From a virus, in the IMG/VR virus record IMGVR_UViG_3300025138_000014, positions 1 through 64,000 of that record: 64,000 nucleotides of DNA. One strand, given 5' to 3'. Both the position numbers and the translations under genes were made by a program. Under the pieces are notes generated by a model that saw nothing but the letters and a program-made list of their open reading frames with translations, did no database searches and had not been told where the DNA came from. Below, piece after piece: positions 36,057-46,026 of this stretch (positions within the stretch are counted from its first letter, which is position 1; every line of letters starts with the position of its first letter).

Positions 36057-36526
36057 TTGCTTTTGACACAGATCTGCTTGTAAATGGATATAAAGTTTTT
36101 GAGGATAAAAAAATACTCTTTACTTTAGGTAAAATACCTGATATAAAAGAATGGGAAGGAGATCAAGTAAAGTCTCCAAAAGGCTTTGATCTCCGACTAG
36201 CTCAAAATTATATTAACAATAAGTATGTTGCGCCAGTATTTGGTGGAGCAGTATTTGGTTATAGTAATATATGGAGTGGAACAGATAGCAATAGTAAAGA
36301 ATGGCACAATGATTTAATTGAAGGTTTTAATCTATTTTTTATGTATTACCTAAGTGATATAACAGAAGGCGGAGAGTTATGTTTCAGAGTTAATGGTAAA
36401 GAAACTGGTTCAATTCAGCCTAAGAAAGATATGCTGGTAATGGGATCTCAAGAAAGATACGTTGAGCATAAAGTGAACGACTGCAATCAGGAAAGAATAG
36501 TGTGTAACTTTGGATACAATATATAA
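36053..36526 (+). CDS. Fe(II)/2-oxoglutarate-dependent oxygenase
   Basis: This second small oxygenase (157 residues) has the triad HND (His85, Asp87) in KEWHNDLIEGFNLFFMYYLS, the distal His139 in RYVEHKV and the 2-oxoglutarate Arg148 in QERIVCNFGY. The core resembles that of the 35216 protein (H-x-D followed by hydrophobic Leu/Phe/Tyr strands, then YYL-S/D-D), so they are likely paralogues. The start ATG overlaps the preceding stop (ATGA), giving tight coupling, and the next frame begins inside its end. Adjacent paralogous oxygenases may act on two positions of the same substrate. Confidence 0.85.
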   Translation: MIAFDTDLLVNGYKVFEDKKILFTLGKIPDIKEWEGDQVKSPKGFDLRLAQNYINNKYVAPVFGGAVFGYSNIWSGTDSNSKEWHNDLIEGFNLFFMYYLSDITEGGELCFRVNGKETGSIQPKKDMLVMGSQERYVEHKVNDCNQERIVCNFGYNI

Positions 36527-37190
36527 AATAGAAGAATATCTGCCTAAAATAGGTCCCTTTAGCATATACGCTCTATCTCATTTAATAACTCAAAGTGAAA
36601 AGTTTAATAATCACTTAGCTATGACTCAGCCAGATAATAAGTTTGAGTTAATGTATGCCAACTGGATAGCCACTGGTAATGAAAGTTTCATAGATTATTA
36701 TAAAGATATAGTTGCTCAAGCGTGCTTTGCTGAATTTCTTGAATGGTATGAGTACATAGCAAAGAACATACTACGAGATGATGTTCAAAGTGAACTTGGT
36801 ATTAAGTTTGACTATGATGCAATTAATTGGGAAAATGAAGTAAAAAAGTCCGAACTATTTGGATGGGCTTGGAGAACAACAGACTACAAACACTTTATGA
36901 ATAATTTGGATAAAGTCAGCAAAATCGGTGCTATGATGAACAACTTTTTTAATGATAGAAAACCGTTAAGCACTTTAGATGCAGATTACTTTGAATCAGA
37001 TCATGCTCAACTTGTACTCGACTCAATAGATAAAATTTTAATAAATAATGATAGACAAGAAATAATAGATCATTTAAATACAGAGAAAATTCTGTGTATG
37101 ATAGAAGTGTACGGTTGGGACAATCGGTTTAATAATATTCTATTGAAATGGATTTCAGACAATAGGAATAAAGTAAAACACTGGGCATGA
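36510..37190 (+). CDS. Unrecognised helical helper protein (226 aa, probable TTG start)
   Basis: The frame opens with TTG at 36510 within the end of the oxygenase gene; no good ATG is near, and the coding potential is continuous from about this point. The protein is all-helical and acidic with many Trp/Tyr. The segment MYANWIATGNESFIDYYKDI is similar in pattern to CYAKWISEDFNEDFFAALDD of the 57310-57717 minus-strand gene, which also sits next to an rSAM gene. This suggests a shared helper family. The stop overlaps the start of rSAM 4 (ATGA). The function is unknown; substrate recognition for the partner rSAM is one possibility. Confidence 0.65.
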   Translation: MDTIYKIEEYLPKIGPFSIYALSHLITQSEKFNNHLAMTQPDNKFELMYANWIATGNESFIDYYKDIVAQACFAEFLEWYEYIAKNILRDDVQSELGIKFDYDAINWENEVKKSELFGWAWRTTDYKHFMNNLDKVSKIGAMMNNFFNDRKPLSTLDADYFESDHAQLVLDSIDKILINNDRQEIIDHLNTEKILCMIEVYGWDNRFNNILLKWISDNRNKVKHWA

Positions 37191-38089
37191 TAATATCAAT
37201 AAACCCAACCTACTTTTGTAACTTTAGATGTGATTTCTGCTATCTATCTCCTAAACAATTGGGTGACCAGAAACAGATTTACCTTGAAAAACTAGATGAA
37301 TTATTAGCCCAAGTCCCAGATATAGAACACATTGACTTGTACGGCGGCGAAGTCGGCGCAATGAAAAAGTCCTATTTTTATGGCCTTAAAGAAGTCATTA
37401 GAAAATATTACTCTGGTACAATTAATATAAACACAAATTATTCTATGATGCATCCAGGCTTCTTTGACCCAGATGTTTATCTTTCTGTATCGTATGATTT
37501 TGAAGCAAGAGAAAAGTCTGAACTTGTCTTTAATAATATGATGATGGCTACAGCTCCAATGGCTGTTCTAGTCTTGGCTTCACCAACAGTATTAAAAAAA
37601 GATGTACTGGAGATGATAAGTTTACTAAATATGTGTAGTTCAGTCAGGTCTGTTGAAATTAAACCATATTCTACCAATCAAGCAAATGCTCATCCAGTAA
37701 CACATAAAGATTTTGAAGATCACGTTATTAAGTGGTTAGAGTATGAAGATGAAATGAAGTTCCAGTTTGTAAATGCAGATAGAATCATAGACTCATTGGA
37801 AGGCAACTATAATGCATTCTCTGACGATCATATTTATATTACACCAAATGGAAAATTCGGAGTATTAGAATTTGACAAAGAGGATAAAGAATACTTCCTA
37901 GAACTGGACAGTTGGGACGACTATATACTATGGACTCAAAAAGAAAAAACTGAAATGTCTCCTATCTGTACTTCTTGTAAGTATTTTGGTAAGTGCTTAA
38001 CAGAACATTATAGATATGTGAAAGACCTTACAAATAGTTGTAATGGATATAAAGGATTACTAGATTGGGCTGATTTAAATCTAAATTAG
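37187..38089 (+). CDS. Radical SAM enzyme (rSAM 4)
   Basis: The 300-residue product has the cluster motif at Cys11, 15 and 18 (PTYFCNFRCDFCYL) and a GGE-like DLYGGEVGAM. The C-terminal part has CTSCKYFGKCLTEHYRY and a final Cys in NSCNGY, giving a single twitch-like auxiliary cluster set rather than full SPASM. It is smaller than its neighbours. The ATG overlaps the previous stop (ATGA), coupling it to the 36510 helper. It is the last gene of the 29116-38089 cassette; a late promoter for the fibre module follows. Confidence 0.87.
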   Translation: MIISINPTYFCNFRCDFCYLSPKQLGDQKQIYLEKLDELLAQVPDIEHIDLYGGEVGAMKKSYFYGLKEVIRKYYSGTININTNYSMMHPGFFDPDVYLSVSYDFEAREKSELVFNNMMMATAPMAVLVLASPTVLKKDVLEMISLLNMCSSVRSVEIKPYSTNQANAHPVTHKDFEDHVIKWLEYEDEMKFQFVNADRIIDSLEGNYNAFSDDHIYITPNGKFGVLEFDKEDKEYFLELDSWDDYILWTQKEKTEMSPICTSCKYFGKCLTEHYRYVKDLTNSCNGYKGLLDWADLNLN

Positions 38090-38112
38090 TGTTATCTGAA
38101 GATTAGAACCAT

Positions 38113-38120
38113 TATAAATA
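38113..38120 (+). promoter_or_regulatory. T4-type late promoter for the fibre module
   Basis: An exact TATAAATA lies 33 bp before the ATG at 38153 and just after the end of the rSAM/oxygenase cassette. It should drive the fibre genes up to 48896 and perhaps the rSAM genes beyond. Confidence 0.7.
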
Positions 38121-38152
38121 AACTAAACCACTATAACATTGGATTTAGTTGA

Positions 38153-38506
38153 ATGGCACAATTCGAGCAATTAGAAATTGATCAGGGCACAGATGTCGCT
38201 GTTGAAATGCACCTGACAGATAAGGACGGTTCGGCAAAGAACCTTACTAATCATACAATAACAGCTAAACTTAAAAAGAATTACAGTTCTGATAGCGCAG
38301 ATACGACAAACTTTAATTGTATTGTTGTTTCTCCTGCTACATCAGGTATTGCTACAATCTCTTTAACAAACTCACAAACAAGTGCGCTTAGATCAGGCAA
38401 ATACGTGTATGACGTAGAAATGGCCTTTGTAGATAGCGACTCTAATACAATTATTGAAAGAGTGTTAGAAGGTCAAGCTATTGTAACACCGAGTGTGACA
38501 AGATGA
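38153..38506 (+). CDS. Small beta-rich virion protein (117 aa)
   Basis: The product begins QLEIDQGTDVAVEMHLTDKD and has NLTNHTITAKLKKNYSSDSA, then ISLTNSQTSALRSGKYVYDV and ERVLEGQAIVTPSVTR. This is the pattern of small Ig-like proteins (BppU N-terminal/phage adhesin-attachment type) found at the start of fibre modules. It overlaps the next gene by four bases and lies right after a late promoter. It is probably a structural connector for the fibres encoded downstream. No cysteine cluster or enzyme motif is present. Confidence 0.72.
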   Translation: MAQFEQLEIDQGTDVAVEMHLTDKDGSAKNLTNHTITAKLKKNYSSDSADTTNFNCIVVSPATSGIATISLTNSQTSALRSGKYVYDVEMAFVDSDSNTIIERVLEGQAIVTPSVTR

Positions 38507-38736
38507 GTTTTTCAATAAAACTTAGTGGCGGAACAACGCAAGTAAAAAAAGTTGTTGTCGGAACTCCAGTCAGAAAAGTAACATCAGGTTCTTTTTCTGT
38601 TAACAATATTGCTGGGATTAATCTCTCAGTAGGAGAGAAAATTGAAGGTTCTCTATTAGTATTTGATTCAGCGAGTGGGAATTTTATTCCTGCACAGACC
38701 CTCACAAACACTAATATAACAGGAGAGTCCTACTAA
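38503..38736 (+). CDS. Small virion connector protein (77 aa)
   Basis: This short protein (SFSIKLSGGTTQVKKVVVGT ... NTNITGESY) is beta-rich with a Lys/Val repeat and no recognised domain. It overlaps the 38153 gene (ATGA) and the large fibre gene at 38736 (TAATG), so the three are translated together. A role as fibre connector or chaperone is inferred from this coupling and from similar small genes before fibre genes in marine myoviruses. Confidence 0.65.
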   Translation: MSFSIKLSGGTTQVKKVVVGTPVRKVTSGSFSVNNIAGINLSVGEKIEGSLLVFDSASGNFIPAQTLTNTNITGESY

Positions 38737-40781
38737 TGGCTTCGATAGTACGAATAAAAAGATCAGCAACGGGAGGCGATCCGGCCAGTCTTGCTACAGG
38801 CGAATTAGCATACTCAAATTTACAGTCAAATGTATCTGGCTCTAATGGTGGTGATAAACTCTATATCGGACACGGTGCCGAAAATGCTGGGAATGCAGCA
38901 GTTCATGAAGTCATCGGTGGTAAGTATTTTACCAGTAAGTTAGACCATGCGATTGGTGTTCTTACAGGATCATCTGCTATTCTTGTTGACTCTGATAAGA
39001 AAATTGACGTGTTAAATGTTGATAATTTAACCTTAAATTTAAACACTATATCATCAACAAATACTAATGGTAATATTAATCTTATTCCAAATGGCTCTGG
39101 AGAAGTAGTTGCTGCAAATCTTAAAGTTAGTGACCTAACAGATAACAGAATTGTTATATCGGGTGCTGCTGGTAATATTGAAGATGACGCAACCTTTACT
39201 TTTGATGGCCAAACTTTAACAGTCGGTTCTACTACTATTGAAAAAGGTAGTACAGGAATTAATACTACAGGTCTTGAAGCTGACTCGGCTACTATAGGCA
39301 ACTTCACTCTTACATCTGGTACTTTTGGTACTGCTAAAGTTACTGATCTAACAAATAATAGAATTGTTATTGCTGGTGCATCAGGAGAACTTGAAGATGA
39401 TGCAAATCTAACATTTGACGGTAGTACATTTACAGTTAATACTACTACAATAAATCAAACAGGTTCTACAATAAATCAAACAGGTTCTGTTAATATTACT
39501 GGAGACTTGGACGTTGATAATCTTAATATCAACGGAAATAAAATTATTTCTACAAACACTAATGGAAATATTGAACTTGAACCTAACGGTTTAGGCTCTA
39601 TTGAAGTATTTGGTGCAGAAATTAAACAGGTTGGTAATGCTACTGATTCCGCCGATGCAGTTAATCTAAACACTTTAAATCAATATAATAACGCACAGAC
39701 ATTTAATTTTAGAGATGACGCAAACGATTCTGATGCTCTTATTATTAATAGTGAGATGTTTAATTTTATTGGTGGTACTGGTCTTACAACCTCTAAGGGT
39801 AATAATACAATTACCCACACACTCGACAATACTGCAGTATCAGCTGGCTCATATGGTAATGCTACAAACATTCCATCTTTTACTGTTGACGCACAAGGTA
39901 GATTAACAGCTGCTTCACAGACTTCAGTTGCTACAACATTAAATCTTACAGCTGATTCTGCCAGTACCGGTGCAGTTTCTATTCTTACCCAAGGACTAAA
40001 AATTATAGGTGGAGAAGGGCTAGATGTTAATGTAGCCAATCAACAATTTGTAATATCAGGTGAAAATGCAGCTTATGCTAATAAAGGTATTGCATCATTT
40101 GATAATACTGACTTTACAGTAACCAATGGTGCGGTTGCAGTAAATGCTACTACTCTCGGTTCTACAGCAATTAATCCGGGTCAAACAACTACAGCTATTG
40201 CAGGAATGACCCAACTAGATGTTGATAATGTAAGATTAGACGGAAATATAATCTCTACAACTGACTCAGCAGCATCTGTCATGTTCCTAGACCCAGGTAA
40301 TAATAATGCGGTTGCAGGTAAAGTTGTTATCAGAGGTGACTTGCAGATTGACGGTGTGACTACAACTGTTAATTCTACAACACTAGCTGTAGCCGATAAG
40401 AATATTGTACTAGCAGATGGCGCTGCTGATTCAGCCGCTTCTGATGGGGCAGGACTTACAGTTGAAGGTTCGGGTGCTAGCATTATATATAATTCTGGTA
40501 CTAATGCATGGGATATGAATCGCCATGTAAATATTACATCAGGTCACGATTTCAAGATCGGTGGAGTTGGGTTTGATGAGCGTGTAGATGATCGACTAAA
40601 TAGTTTACTGCTAGCAGGTGAAGCTATAGACTTGGTATATAATGATGGATCAAACTCTTTAACTATTTCATCAGAAACGGCGACAGCTTCAAATCTTGGT
40701 GTTTCTAAATTCAATACAGCAAACTTTGCAATTGCTTCTGGAGATGTTACAGTGACTGAGATTAATGGCGGAACATACTAA
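38736..40781 (+). CDS. Tail fibre protein (681 aa)
   Basis: The N-terminus ASIVRIKRSATGGDPASLAT is a common tail-fibre start in marine phages, followed by a YIGHGAEN segment. The shaft is made of repeats: NNRIVIAGASGELEDDANLT resembles an earlier copy (DNRIVISGAAGNIEDDATFT), and STNTNGNIELEPNG resembles STNTNGNINLIPNG. A perfect 21-bp tandem duplication at 39447-39488 gives TINQTGS twice. The C-terminus ends with ASGDVTVTEINGGTY. It has no Cys in the tail and no CHxS motif. It is the first large fibre of the module and is probably part of a trimeric shaft. Confidence 0.78.
   Translation: MASIVRIKRSATGGDPASLATGELAYSNLQSNVSGSNGGDKLYIGHGAENAGNAAVHEVIGGKYFTSKLDHAIGVLTGSSAILVDSDKKIDVLNVDNLTLNLNTISSTNTNGNINLIPNGSGEVVAANLKVSDLTDNRIVISGAAGNIEDDATFTFDGQTLTVGSTTIEKGSTGINTTGLEADSATIGNFTLTSGTFGTAKVTDLTNNRIVIAGASGELEDDANLTFDGSTFTVNTTTINQTGSTINQTGSVNITGDLDVDNLNINGNKIISTNTNGNIELEPNGLGSIEVFGAEIKQVGNATDSADAVNLNTLNQYNNAQTFNFRDDANDSDALIINSEMFNFIGGTGLTTSKGNNTITHTLDNTAVSAGSYGNATNIPSFTVDAQGRLTAASQTSVATTLNLTADSASTGAVSILTQGLKIIGGEGLDVNVANQQFVISGENAAYANKGIASFDNTDFTVTNGAVAVNATTLGSTAINPGQTTTAIAGMTQLDVDNVRLDGNIISTTDSAASVMFLDPGNNNAVAGKVVIRGDLQIDGVTTTVNSTTLAVADKNIVLADGAADSAASDGAGLTVEGSGASIIYNSGTNAWDMNRHVNITSGHDFKIGGVGFDERVDDRLNSLLLAGEAIDLVYNDGSNSLTISSETATASNLGVSKFNTANFAIASGDVTVTEINGGTY
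39447..39488 (+). repeat. Two tandem 21-bp repeats inside a fibre gene
   Basis: The unit acaataaatcaaacaggttct occurs twice without a gap and adds seven residues in frame (TINQTGS type). It is identical at base level, so the duplication is recent, and it can change shaft length. Confidence 0.85.
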
Positions 40782-40782
40782 A

Positions 40783-40813
40783 CTAGATTTATTAATCTGG
40801 TTAATACTTTTTT
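40783..40813 (+). terminator. Weak intrinsic terminator candidate
   Basis: A stem ctagatt/aatctgg (one G-U pair) with loop tatt lies just after the fibre stop at 40781, and a run of six T's follows 7 bp later. The gap between stem and T-run is longer than usual, so it may only be partial attenuation between two fibre genes. Confidence 0.3.
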
Positions 40814-40824
40814 AAGGACGAATT

Positions 40825-43062
40825 ATGGCAACTAACATTATCCATAAGAAAAGTTCGGTTGCAGGAAAACAACCGAACGATAGTAGCGACCTAGTTTATG
40901 GCGAACTAGCTATTAACTATCAGGATGGTTACTTATACTATAAAGATACCTCTAATACAATTAGGAAATTTATGGATTCTGCTAAAACGCAGGGTCTTAT
41001 TGATAATGAATTAAATTCATTTGTAACTCCTACAGCCAGAGCGGCTATCTCTGTAGTATCTAATGGAACTGACGGATCCCTAGCTTATAACAATTCTACT
41101 GGTGTAATTACTTACACTGGAATTATTGACTCAGATGTTCGTTCAAGATTAAGTGCCACCGGAGATATTGCATACAATCAATCGACTGGTGTTTTCTCGG
41201 CCACAACTTACAAAACTGCTAATCATGATTCTGACTTTAATATAAGCCTTGCCACCAAAACAACAGCAAATCTAGCTGAAAACACAAATCTTTATTTTAC
41301 TAATACAAGAGCAGATGCCAGAGTACAAGCAGTACACCCAAATACTGGTAGTTTATCAGAAGGTTCAAATTTATATTATACTGATGCTAGAGCAGATGCC
41401 AGAGTACAAACAAGACTTGGTTCAAATCTAAAACTTGGTGATTCTGCTGGAAACTTTAATTATGTTTACCCTCAAACATTCGAAGGTTTATCGTGGAATC
41501 AAAATGCGCAACATGGGGATTCTAATCATACAGTTTATCATTTTGGTGGAGATTCATCTAGGGATACTATAGTATCTGTTGGTAAAAATGATCAATTTAA
41601 TCACGCAATCGGCGTTAAGGGAACAGCCGCAGCCAATGATTTTATTATCGGCTTTGATGGGCACGCAACTAATTTTAGAATCCAGAAAACAGTAGGATCA
41701 ACATATGATCTATCAGCTGGAACCGATGTTTTCTCAATCGACTCAGAAGGTCGTGCTAATATTCCATCAGCTCAAGCAGCTACTAATAAAACTACAGGTG
41801 CGCTAGTAATTGCAGGTGGTCTCGGTGTAAGCGGAGATATTAAAGCATCAGATATTGAAACTTCTGGGAATGTTCAAGCACAAGGTAGTTTTATTGGTAA
41901 CGTAACCGGCCAAATTTCTACTTTATCAAATCATAATACAGGCGCTTTAGCTGAAGGAACTAATCTTTATTATCTAAAGTCAAGAGCAGACTCAGATATT
42001 GATTCCGCTTTTGATAGTAGAAATACTGGAGGTCTATCTGAAGGATCCAATCTTTATTATACAACAGCACGAGCCGACTCAGATGCTAAAAACGCAATAT
42101 CTGTAGTAGATGGTGGTGGCGATGGAGCACTAAGTTATAATGCAGCAACTGGGGTTATATCTTACACAGGTCCAACCCCTGCGCAAACTAGAGCACATTT
42201 ATCTGGTGGAACAGGTGTAAGTCTTGCTAGCAATGGTGCTATTAGTATCGGACAAGCAGTTGGAGTTACTGACTCAGCTACACTAGGTGGTTTAGGTGTG
42301 AACGGCGATGTTCAAATCTTTGGCGACTTATTTGTTAGCGGATCCCAAGTTCAAACAGCTTCATCTACTTTATCCATTAACAGTTCAATGATTAGACTAG
42401 CTGATTCCAATACAGCAGATACTGTTGATATTGGTATTATCGGTAGATATTCAGAGGACGGCGGAACAACTATTAAAAGAACTGGTTTTATTCGTGATGC
42501 ATCAAACGGTGAATTTTATGTATTTGATGGATTAGTTCAAGACGGTATTGATAGTGGTGCAGAGTTTGACCAAACTGTTAATGTTGGTGGTACAGGTTGG
42601 AATTTACCAATTTGGAACTTTGGTGGACTTAGAGGGCAATACTTAGGATTTGATTCAGACTTTAGAGTATTTCAATCTGACTATAAAGTAAAAACTGCAA
42701 ATTATACAGCAGTAGCTGGAGACAGATTAGCAATCAATACATCAGGGGGAGCATTTACCGTAACTCTTCCAGCTAGCCCTGTAACAGGAAACACAGTTCG
42801 CTTTATAGATATAGGCAACTGGAATAATACAAATTATTTAGACGTTGCTAGAAATGGTAATACTATTGAAGGAGCGGCAGATAATTTTAGACTCGACATC
42901 GGACAGAATACAGTCGATTTTATCTTTATAAATAGTACATGGAACGTGTATGCGGCAATAGGACAAGTTGGACCAACAGGGCCACAAGGTGCAGCAGGCA
43001 TAAACGCAGACAGCGATACACTTAACCAAAATGCAATAGCATATGCAATAGCCTTAGGATAG
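40825..43062 (+). CDS. Tail fibre protein with short collagen-like end (745 aa)
   Basis: The N-terminus NIIHKKSSVAGKQPNDSSDL followed by VYGELAINYQDGYLYYKDTS is a typical fibre start. The shaft contains repeats NLYYTDARADARVQ / NLYYTTARADSDAK (residues about 150-195, 385-420) and VSNGTDGSLAYNNSTGVITY, also seen in the 27355 fibre. The C-terminal region from about residue 610 is beta-rich (GDRLAINTSGGAFTVTLPAS), and the end has a short collagen-like piece, GPTGPQGAAG, after GQV. A good ribosome binding site (aaggacga) precedes the ATG. The next gene starts 4 bp after its stop. Confidence 0.78.
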   Translation: MATNIIHKKSSVAGKQPNDSSDLVYGELAINYQDGYLYYKDTSNTIRKFMDSAKTQGLIDNELNSFVTPTARAAISVVSNGTDGSLAYNNSTGVITYTGIIDSDVRSRLSATGDIAYNQSTGVFSATTYKTANHDSDFNISLATKTTANLAENTNLYFTNTRADARVQAVHPNTGSLSEGSNLYYTDARADARVQTRLGSNLKLGDSAGNFNYVYPQTFEGLSWNQNAQHGDSNHTVYHFGGDSSRDTIVSVGKNDQFNHAIGVKGTAAANDFIIGFDGHATNFRIQKTVGSTYDLSAGTDVFSIDSEGRANIPSAQAATNKTTGALVIAGGLGVSGDIKASDIETSGNVQAQGSFIGNVTGQISTLSNHNTGALAEGTNLYYLKSRADSDIDSAFDSRNTGGLSEGSNLYYTTARADSDAKNAISVVDGGGDGALSYNAATGVISYTGPTPAQTRAHLSGGTGVSLASNGAISIGQAVGVTDSATLGGLGVNGDVQIFGDLFVSGSQVQTASSTLSINSSMIRLADSNTADTVDIGIIGRYSEDGGTTIKRTGFIRDASNGEFYVFDGLVQDGIDSGAEFDQTVNVGGTGWNLPIWNFGGLRGQYLGFDSDFRVFQSDYKVKTANYTAVAGDRLAINTSGGAFTVTLPASPVTGNTVRFIDIGNWNNTNYLDVARNGNTIEGAADNFRLDIGQNTVDFIFINSTWNVYAAIGQVGPTGPQGAAGINADSDTLNQNAIAYAIALG

Positions 43063-43065
43063 AAA

Positions 43066-46014
43066 ATGGGAAAAAAACTAATACGTGATTATGTGTACGC
43101 ACCAGGTAATGCGGGAGCAGGAACAGTTCAGATACCTGGAACTTACAGTATGGACCAGATACTAATCATTACCAACGTAACAGATAATGTTGTAATCTAC
43201 AATTTTGCTTCAACTGAACATGCAGGTACAACTGTTACAGTAACAAATGCAAATACAGCCGCAGATGGGCATTGGGCCCATATAATGGAAATAGCAAATG
43301 GTTTTACTACTATCACTCTTGCTAAAAGTACAGCAGGGCAATCCGCTTCTGATGCTCTTCAAATATTTGTAGAGGACTCAGAAGGTGATATGGTTGTCAG
43401 ACCGTATAACTTTGGTACAGATGCTATTGAACGAATGCGTGTATCTCTTCCAGAGTCAATGATTGACGCAGACTTTGAGTACGGATTGCAGCCTACTAAA
43501 TGGGCTGGTTATGGTACTATTAAAGGTTACCCTTCTGTTTATTCTACCGAAGGCGTTGATCTTGATACTACAGCAGTTACAACTGATTATAATACAGGAT
43601 CATCCACAAACTCATTAATCACAGTTACATTTGGATCAGCTCATGGTTTATCTGTTAATGATGTTGTTAATGTAACTGGCTTAGATTCTGGGGTCCCAGG
43701 TTTCTCAAGAGCAGATGGTTCATTTCTAGTCGAGACAGTTGTTAGCAGTACAGTAATTAAATACTTTGCACGTGGTATTGTTGGCAGCAGTAATAATCAA
43801 TCATTATATACAGAAGAAACTTTAACAAAACTCGGAGGCATTTATGCAGGCGCATCTATCCCAGTTCAAAGTGCATCTTCAAACGGTGCTAACCCTAGTG
43901 TAATTACACTAACTTTTGCTAATCCACACGGACTTATCCCTGGTACAAATATTCATACATCAGTTGCGTCTGGTACTAACAAAGAGGAAGCCTCAGGGCC
44001 TTTCTTTATTAAATCGGTACCAACAGAGACAACATTTACATATACTGCACGAGGGGGTGCAGTAGTCGGCAGTCCAGCAACTGTTACACTCTTTGCTCTT
44101 TCTAATGCTACAATTCTTCACAGACCTGCTGATGGCGGAGTTATTCTACAAACAAAAACACCAACATATGCAGCTTCGGTTGTTCGTGTTAGTAAACGAT
44201 ATTTCAGGTATCAGTCTGGTAAGGGATTCCTATTCTCAACTGGTACATTAATGAAACCTAACTATGATATTAGAAGCATTTCAGCTGCTGGTACAGGCGT
44301 AGGACAATTAATTACTATCGGTACAGATGAGATTGATCACGGTCTACAACCCGGTGCTAAAGTTAGATTAGAAGGAATTGAAACTTCTGGATATGAAAAT
44401 ACTTATACGGTAAATTCTATTATAGATGATTACACATATACAGTTGCTGCTCTTGGAACTTTAGGATCTACAAACCCGGTACTCAAAAGAGTATGTACAA
44501 TGTATGTTACTGAGTGGCGTGGAGCAGCTGTTCGTGCAGGTATGTTTGATGATGTTAACGGAATTTTCTATGAGTTTGACGGAAAACAATTCTATGTTTG
44601 TAAAAGAAATTCAACTCAACAGATTTCTGGTACATTAGGAGTTACTGCTAACGGAAGTGCAGTTACAGGAGCCAATACTAGACTTACTGAACAATGTAAA
44701 GCTGGAGATAGAATTTCAATTCGTGGTATGATTCACTTCATTACTAAAGTTGCTTCAGATACTTCAATGTTTGTTACACCAGATTATCGTGGTATCACAG
44801 CCAGCGGTATCAAGGGAAGTATTGTTATTGACCACAAAGTTCCTCAATCACGCTGGAACATTGATAGAATGGATGGAACAGGTATTCACAATCCATCATT
44901 GCACACCCTTGATCTTAATAAAATGCAAATGGTTGGATTCCAATATTCATGGTATGGTGCTGGTTTCATTGACTTTATGATCCGTGGTCACGATGGCAAT
45001 TGGTGTTACATTCATAGAATGAAAAATAACAACATTAATAATGAAGCATTTATGAGGTCTGGTAACCTTCCAGTGAGATACTCTATTGAGAATGACTCAC
45101 CTGTTTCAAACCTAACTGCTTCGATTAACTCATCAGTCACGACTATTCCAATTGCAGAAATTAATGAGTTTGATGATACTGGTATTATTATGGTAGACAA
45201 CGAGATTATCTCATACACTGGAAGATCTGCTACAACTGGTCCAGCTAACTTTACAGGTTGTACAAGATCAGCTACTCTGACTCAATATCAACAAGGTAGT
45301 ACAAATAATCTTACTGCCGGAGCTGCAGCAAGTCACACAAATAAAACAGGTGTTATTGAGATTTCAAATACTTGTTCTCCAACACTATCACACTGGGGAT
45401 CTGCCCTAGTTATTGATGGAGACTTTGACTTTGATCGTGGTTATATCTTTAATTACTCAAACTCACATAACACTAATTCAGACCAGATTGTTACAACTCC
45501 AATTACATCGTTTGTAATTAGACTTGCGCCTTCGGTATCTAACTCATCAGTGGGTAGACTTGGAGCCAAGGACCTTCTCAATAGATCGCAGTTACTTCTT
45601 AAAGAATGTGCTGTTGTGTGTGGGCGTGGTTCATCATCATCCGGTGAGGTTCATATTCAAGGTATTATTAATCCTAAGAACTTCTCAGATGCTACATGGA
45701 AAGGTCTATCAGGATCTGCAGAAGGTGGTCAACCTAGTTTTGCTGAAGTTGCTAATAAAAATGATATTACATGGAGTAGTGGTTCATATGCGCAACCAGG
45801 AGAAAGAGTTTTCTCATTCGTTGCTGGTACAAGTAGACAAGACTCAGTTGTTACTACTGCTGATATTGATCAGCTTAAAGAATTATCAGGTGCTCCTCTA
45901 GGAGGAGATTATCAGTTCCCAGATGGGCCAGATGTTCTAGCAGTTAATGCATTCTGTTTATCAGGTGATGTTAAAGCGTCTATCCAGCTTCGCTGGTCTG
46001 AAGCACAAGCATAA
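43066..46014 (+). CDS. Large virion adhesion protein with repeated beta modules (982 aa)
   Basis: The start KKLIRDYVYAPGNAGAGTVQ and the block VRPYNFGTDAIERMRVSLPE, then DADFEYGLQPTKWAGYG, are recognisable from large structural proteins conserved in marine T4-like phages. At least three related beta modules occur at residues about 180-245, 275-340 and 408-465, each with an H-G-L ... G ... V pattern and Thr-rich ends (AHGLSVNDVVNVTGL, PHGLIPGTNIHTSV, DHGLQPGAKVRLEG). The second half is rich in Ser/Asn with QFYVCKRNSTQQISGTLGVT and YIHRMKNNNINNEAFMRSGN. It is probably a surface adhesin or fibre base. No enzyme signature is seen. Confidence 0.75.
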   Translation: MGKKLIRDYVYAPGNAGAGTVQIPGTYSMDQILIITNVTDNVVIYNFASTEHAGTTVTVTNANTAADGHWAHIMEIANGFTTITLAKSTAGQSASDALQIFVEDSEGDMVVRPYNFGTDAIERMRVSLPESMIDADFEYGLQPTKWAGYGTIKGYPSVYSTEGVDLDTTAVTTDYNTGSSTNSLITVTFGSAHGLSVNDVVNVTGLDSGVPGFSRADGSFLVETVVSSTVIKYFARGIVGSSNNQSLYTEETLTKLGGIYAGASIPVQSASSNGANPSVITLTFANPHGLIPGTNIHTSVASGTNKEEASGPFFIKSVPTETTFTYTARGGAVVGSPATVTLFALSNATILHRPADGGVILQTKTPTYAASVVRVSKRYFRYQSGKGFLFSTGTLMKPNYDIRSISAAGTGVGQLITIGTDEIDHGLQPGAKVRLEGIETSGYENTYTVNSIIDDYTYTVAALGTLGSTNPVLKRVCTMYVTEWRGAAVRAGMFDDVNGIFYEFDGKQFYVCKRNSTQQISGTLGVTANGSAVTGANTRLTEQCKAGDRISIRGMIHFITKVASDTSMFVTPDYRGITASGIKGSIVIDHKVPQSRWNIDRMDGTGIHNPSLHTLDLNKMQMVGFQYSWYGAGFIDFMIRGHDGNWCYIHRMKNNNINNEAFMRSGNLPVRYSIENDSPVSNLTASINSSVTTIPIAEINEFDDTGIIMVDNEIISYTGRSATTGPANFTGCTRSATLTQYQQGSTNNLTAGAAASHTNKTGVIEISNTCSPTLSHWGSALVIDGDFDFDRGYIFNYSNSHNTNSDQIVTTPITSFVIRLAPSVSNSSVGRLGAKDLLNRSQLLLKECAVVCGRGSSSSGEVHIQGIINPKNFSDATWKGLSGSAEGGQPSFAEVANKNDITWSSGSYAQPGERVFSFVAGTSRQDSVVTTADIDQLKELSGAPLGGDYQFPDGPDVLAVNAFCLSGDVKASIQLRWSEAQA

Positions 46015-46026
46015 GAAAGAAAAGAA

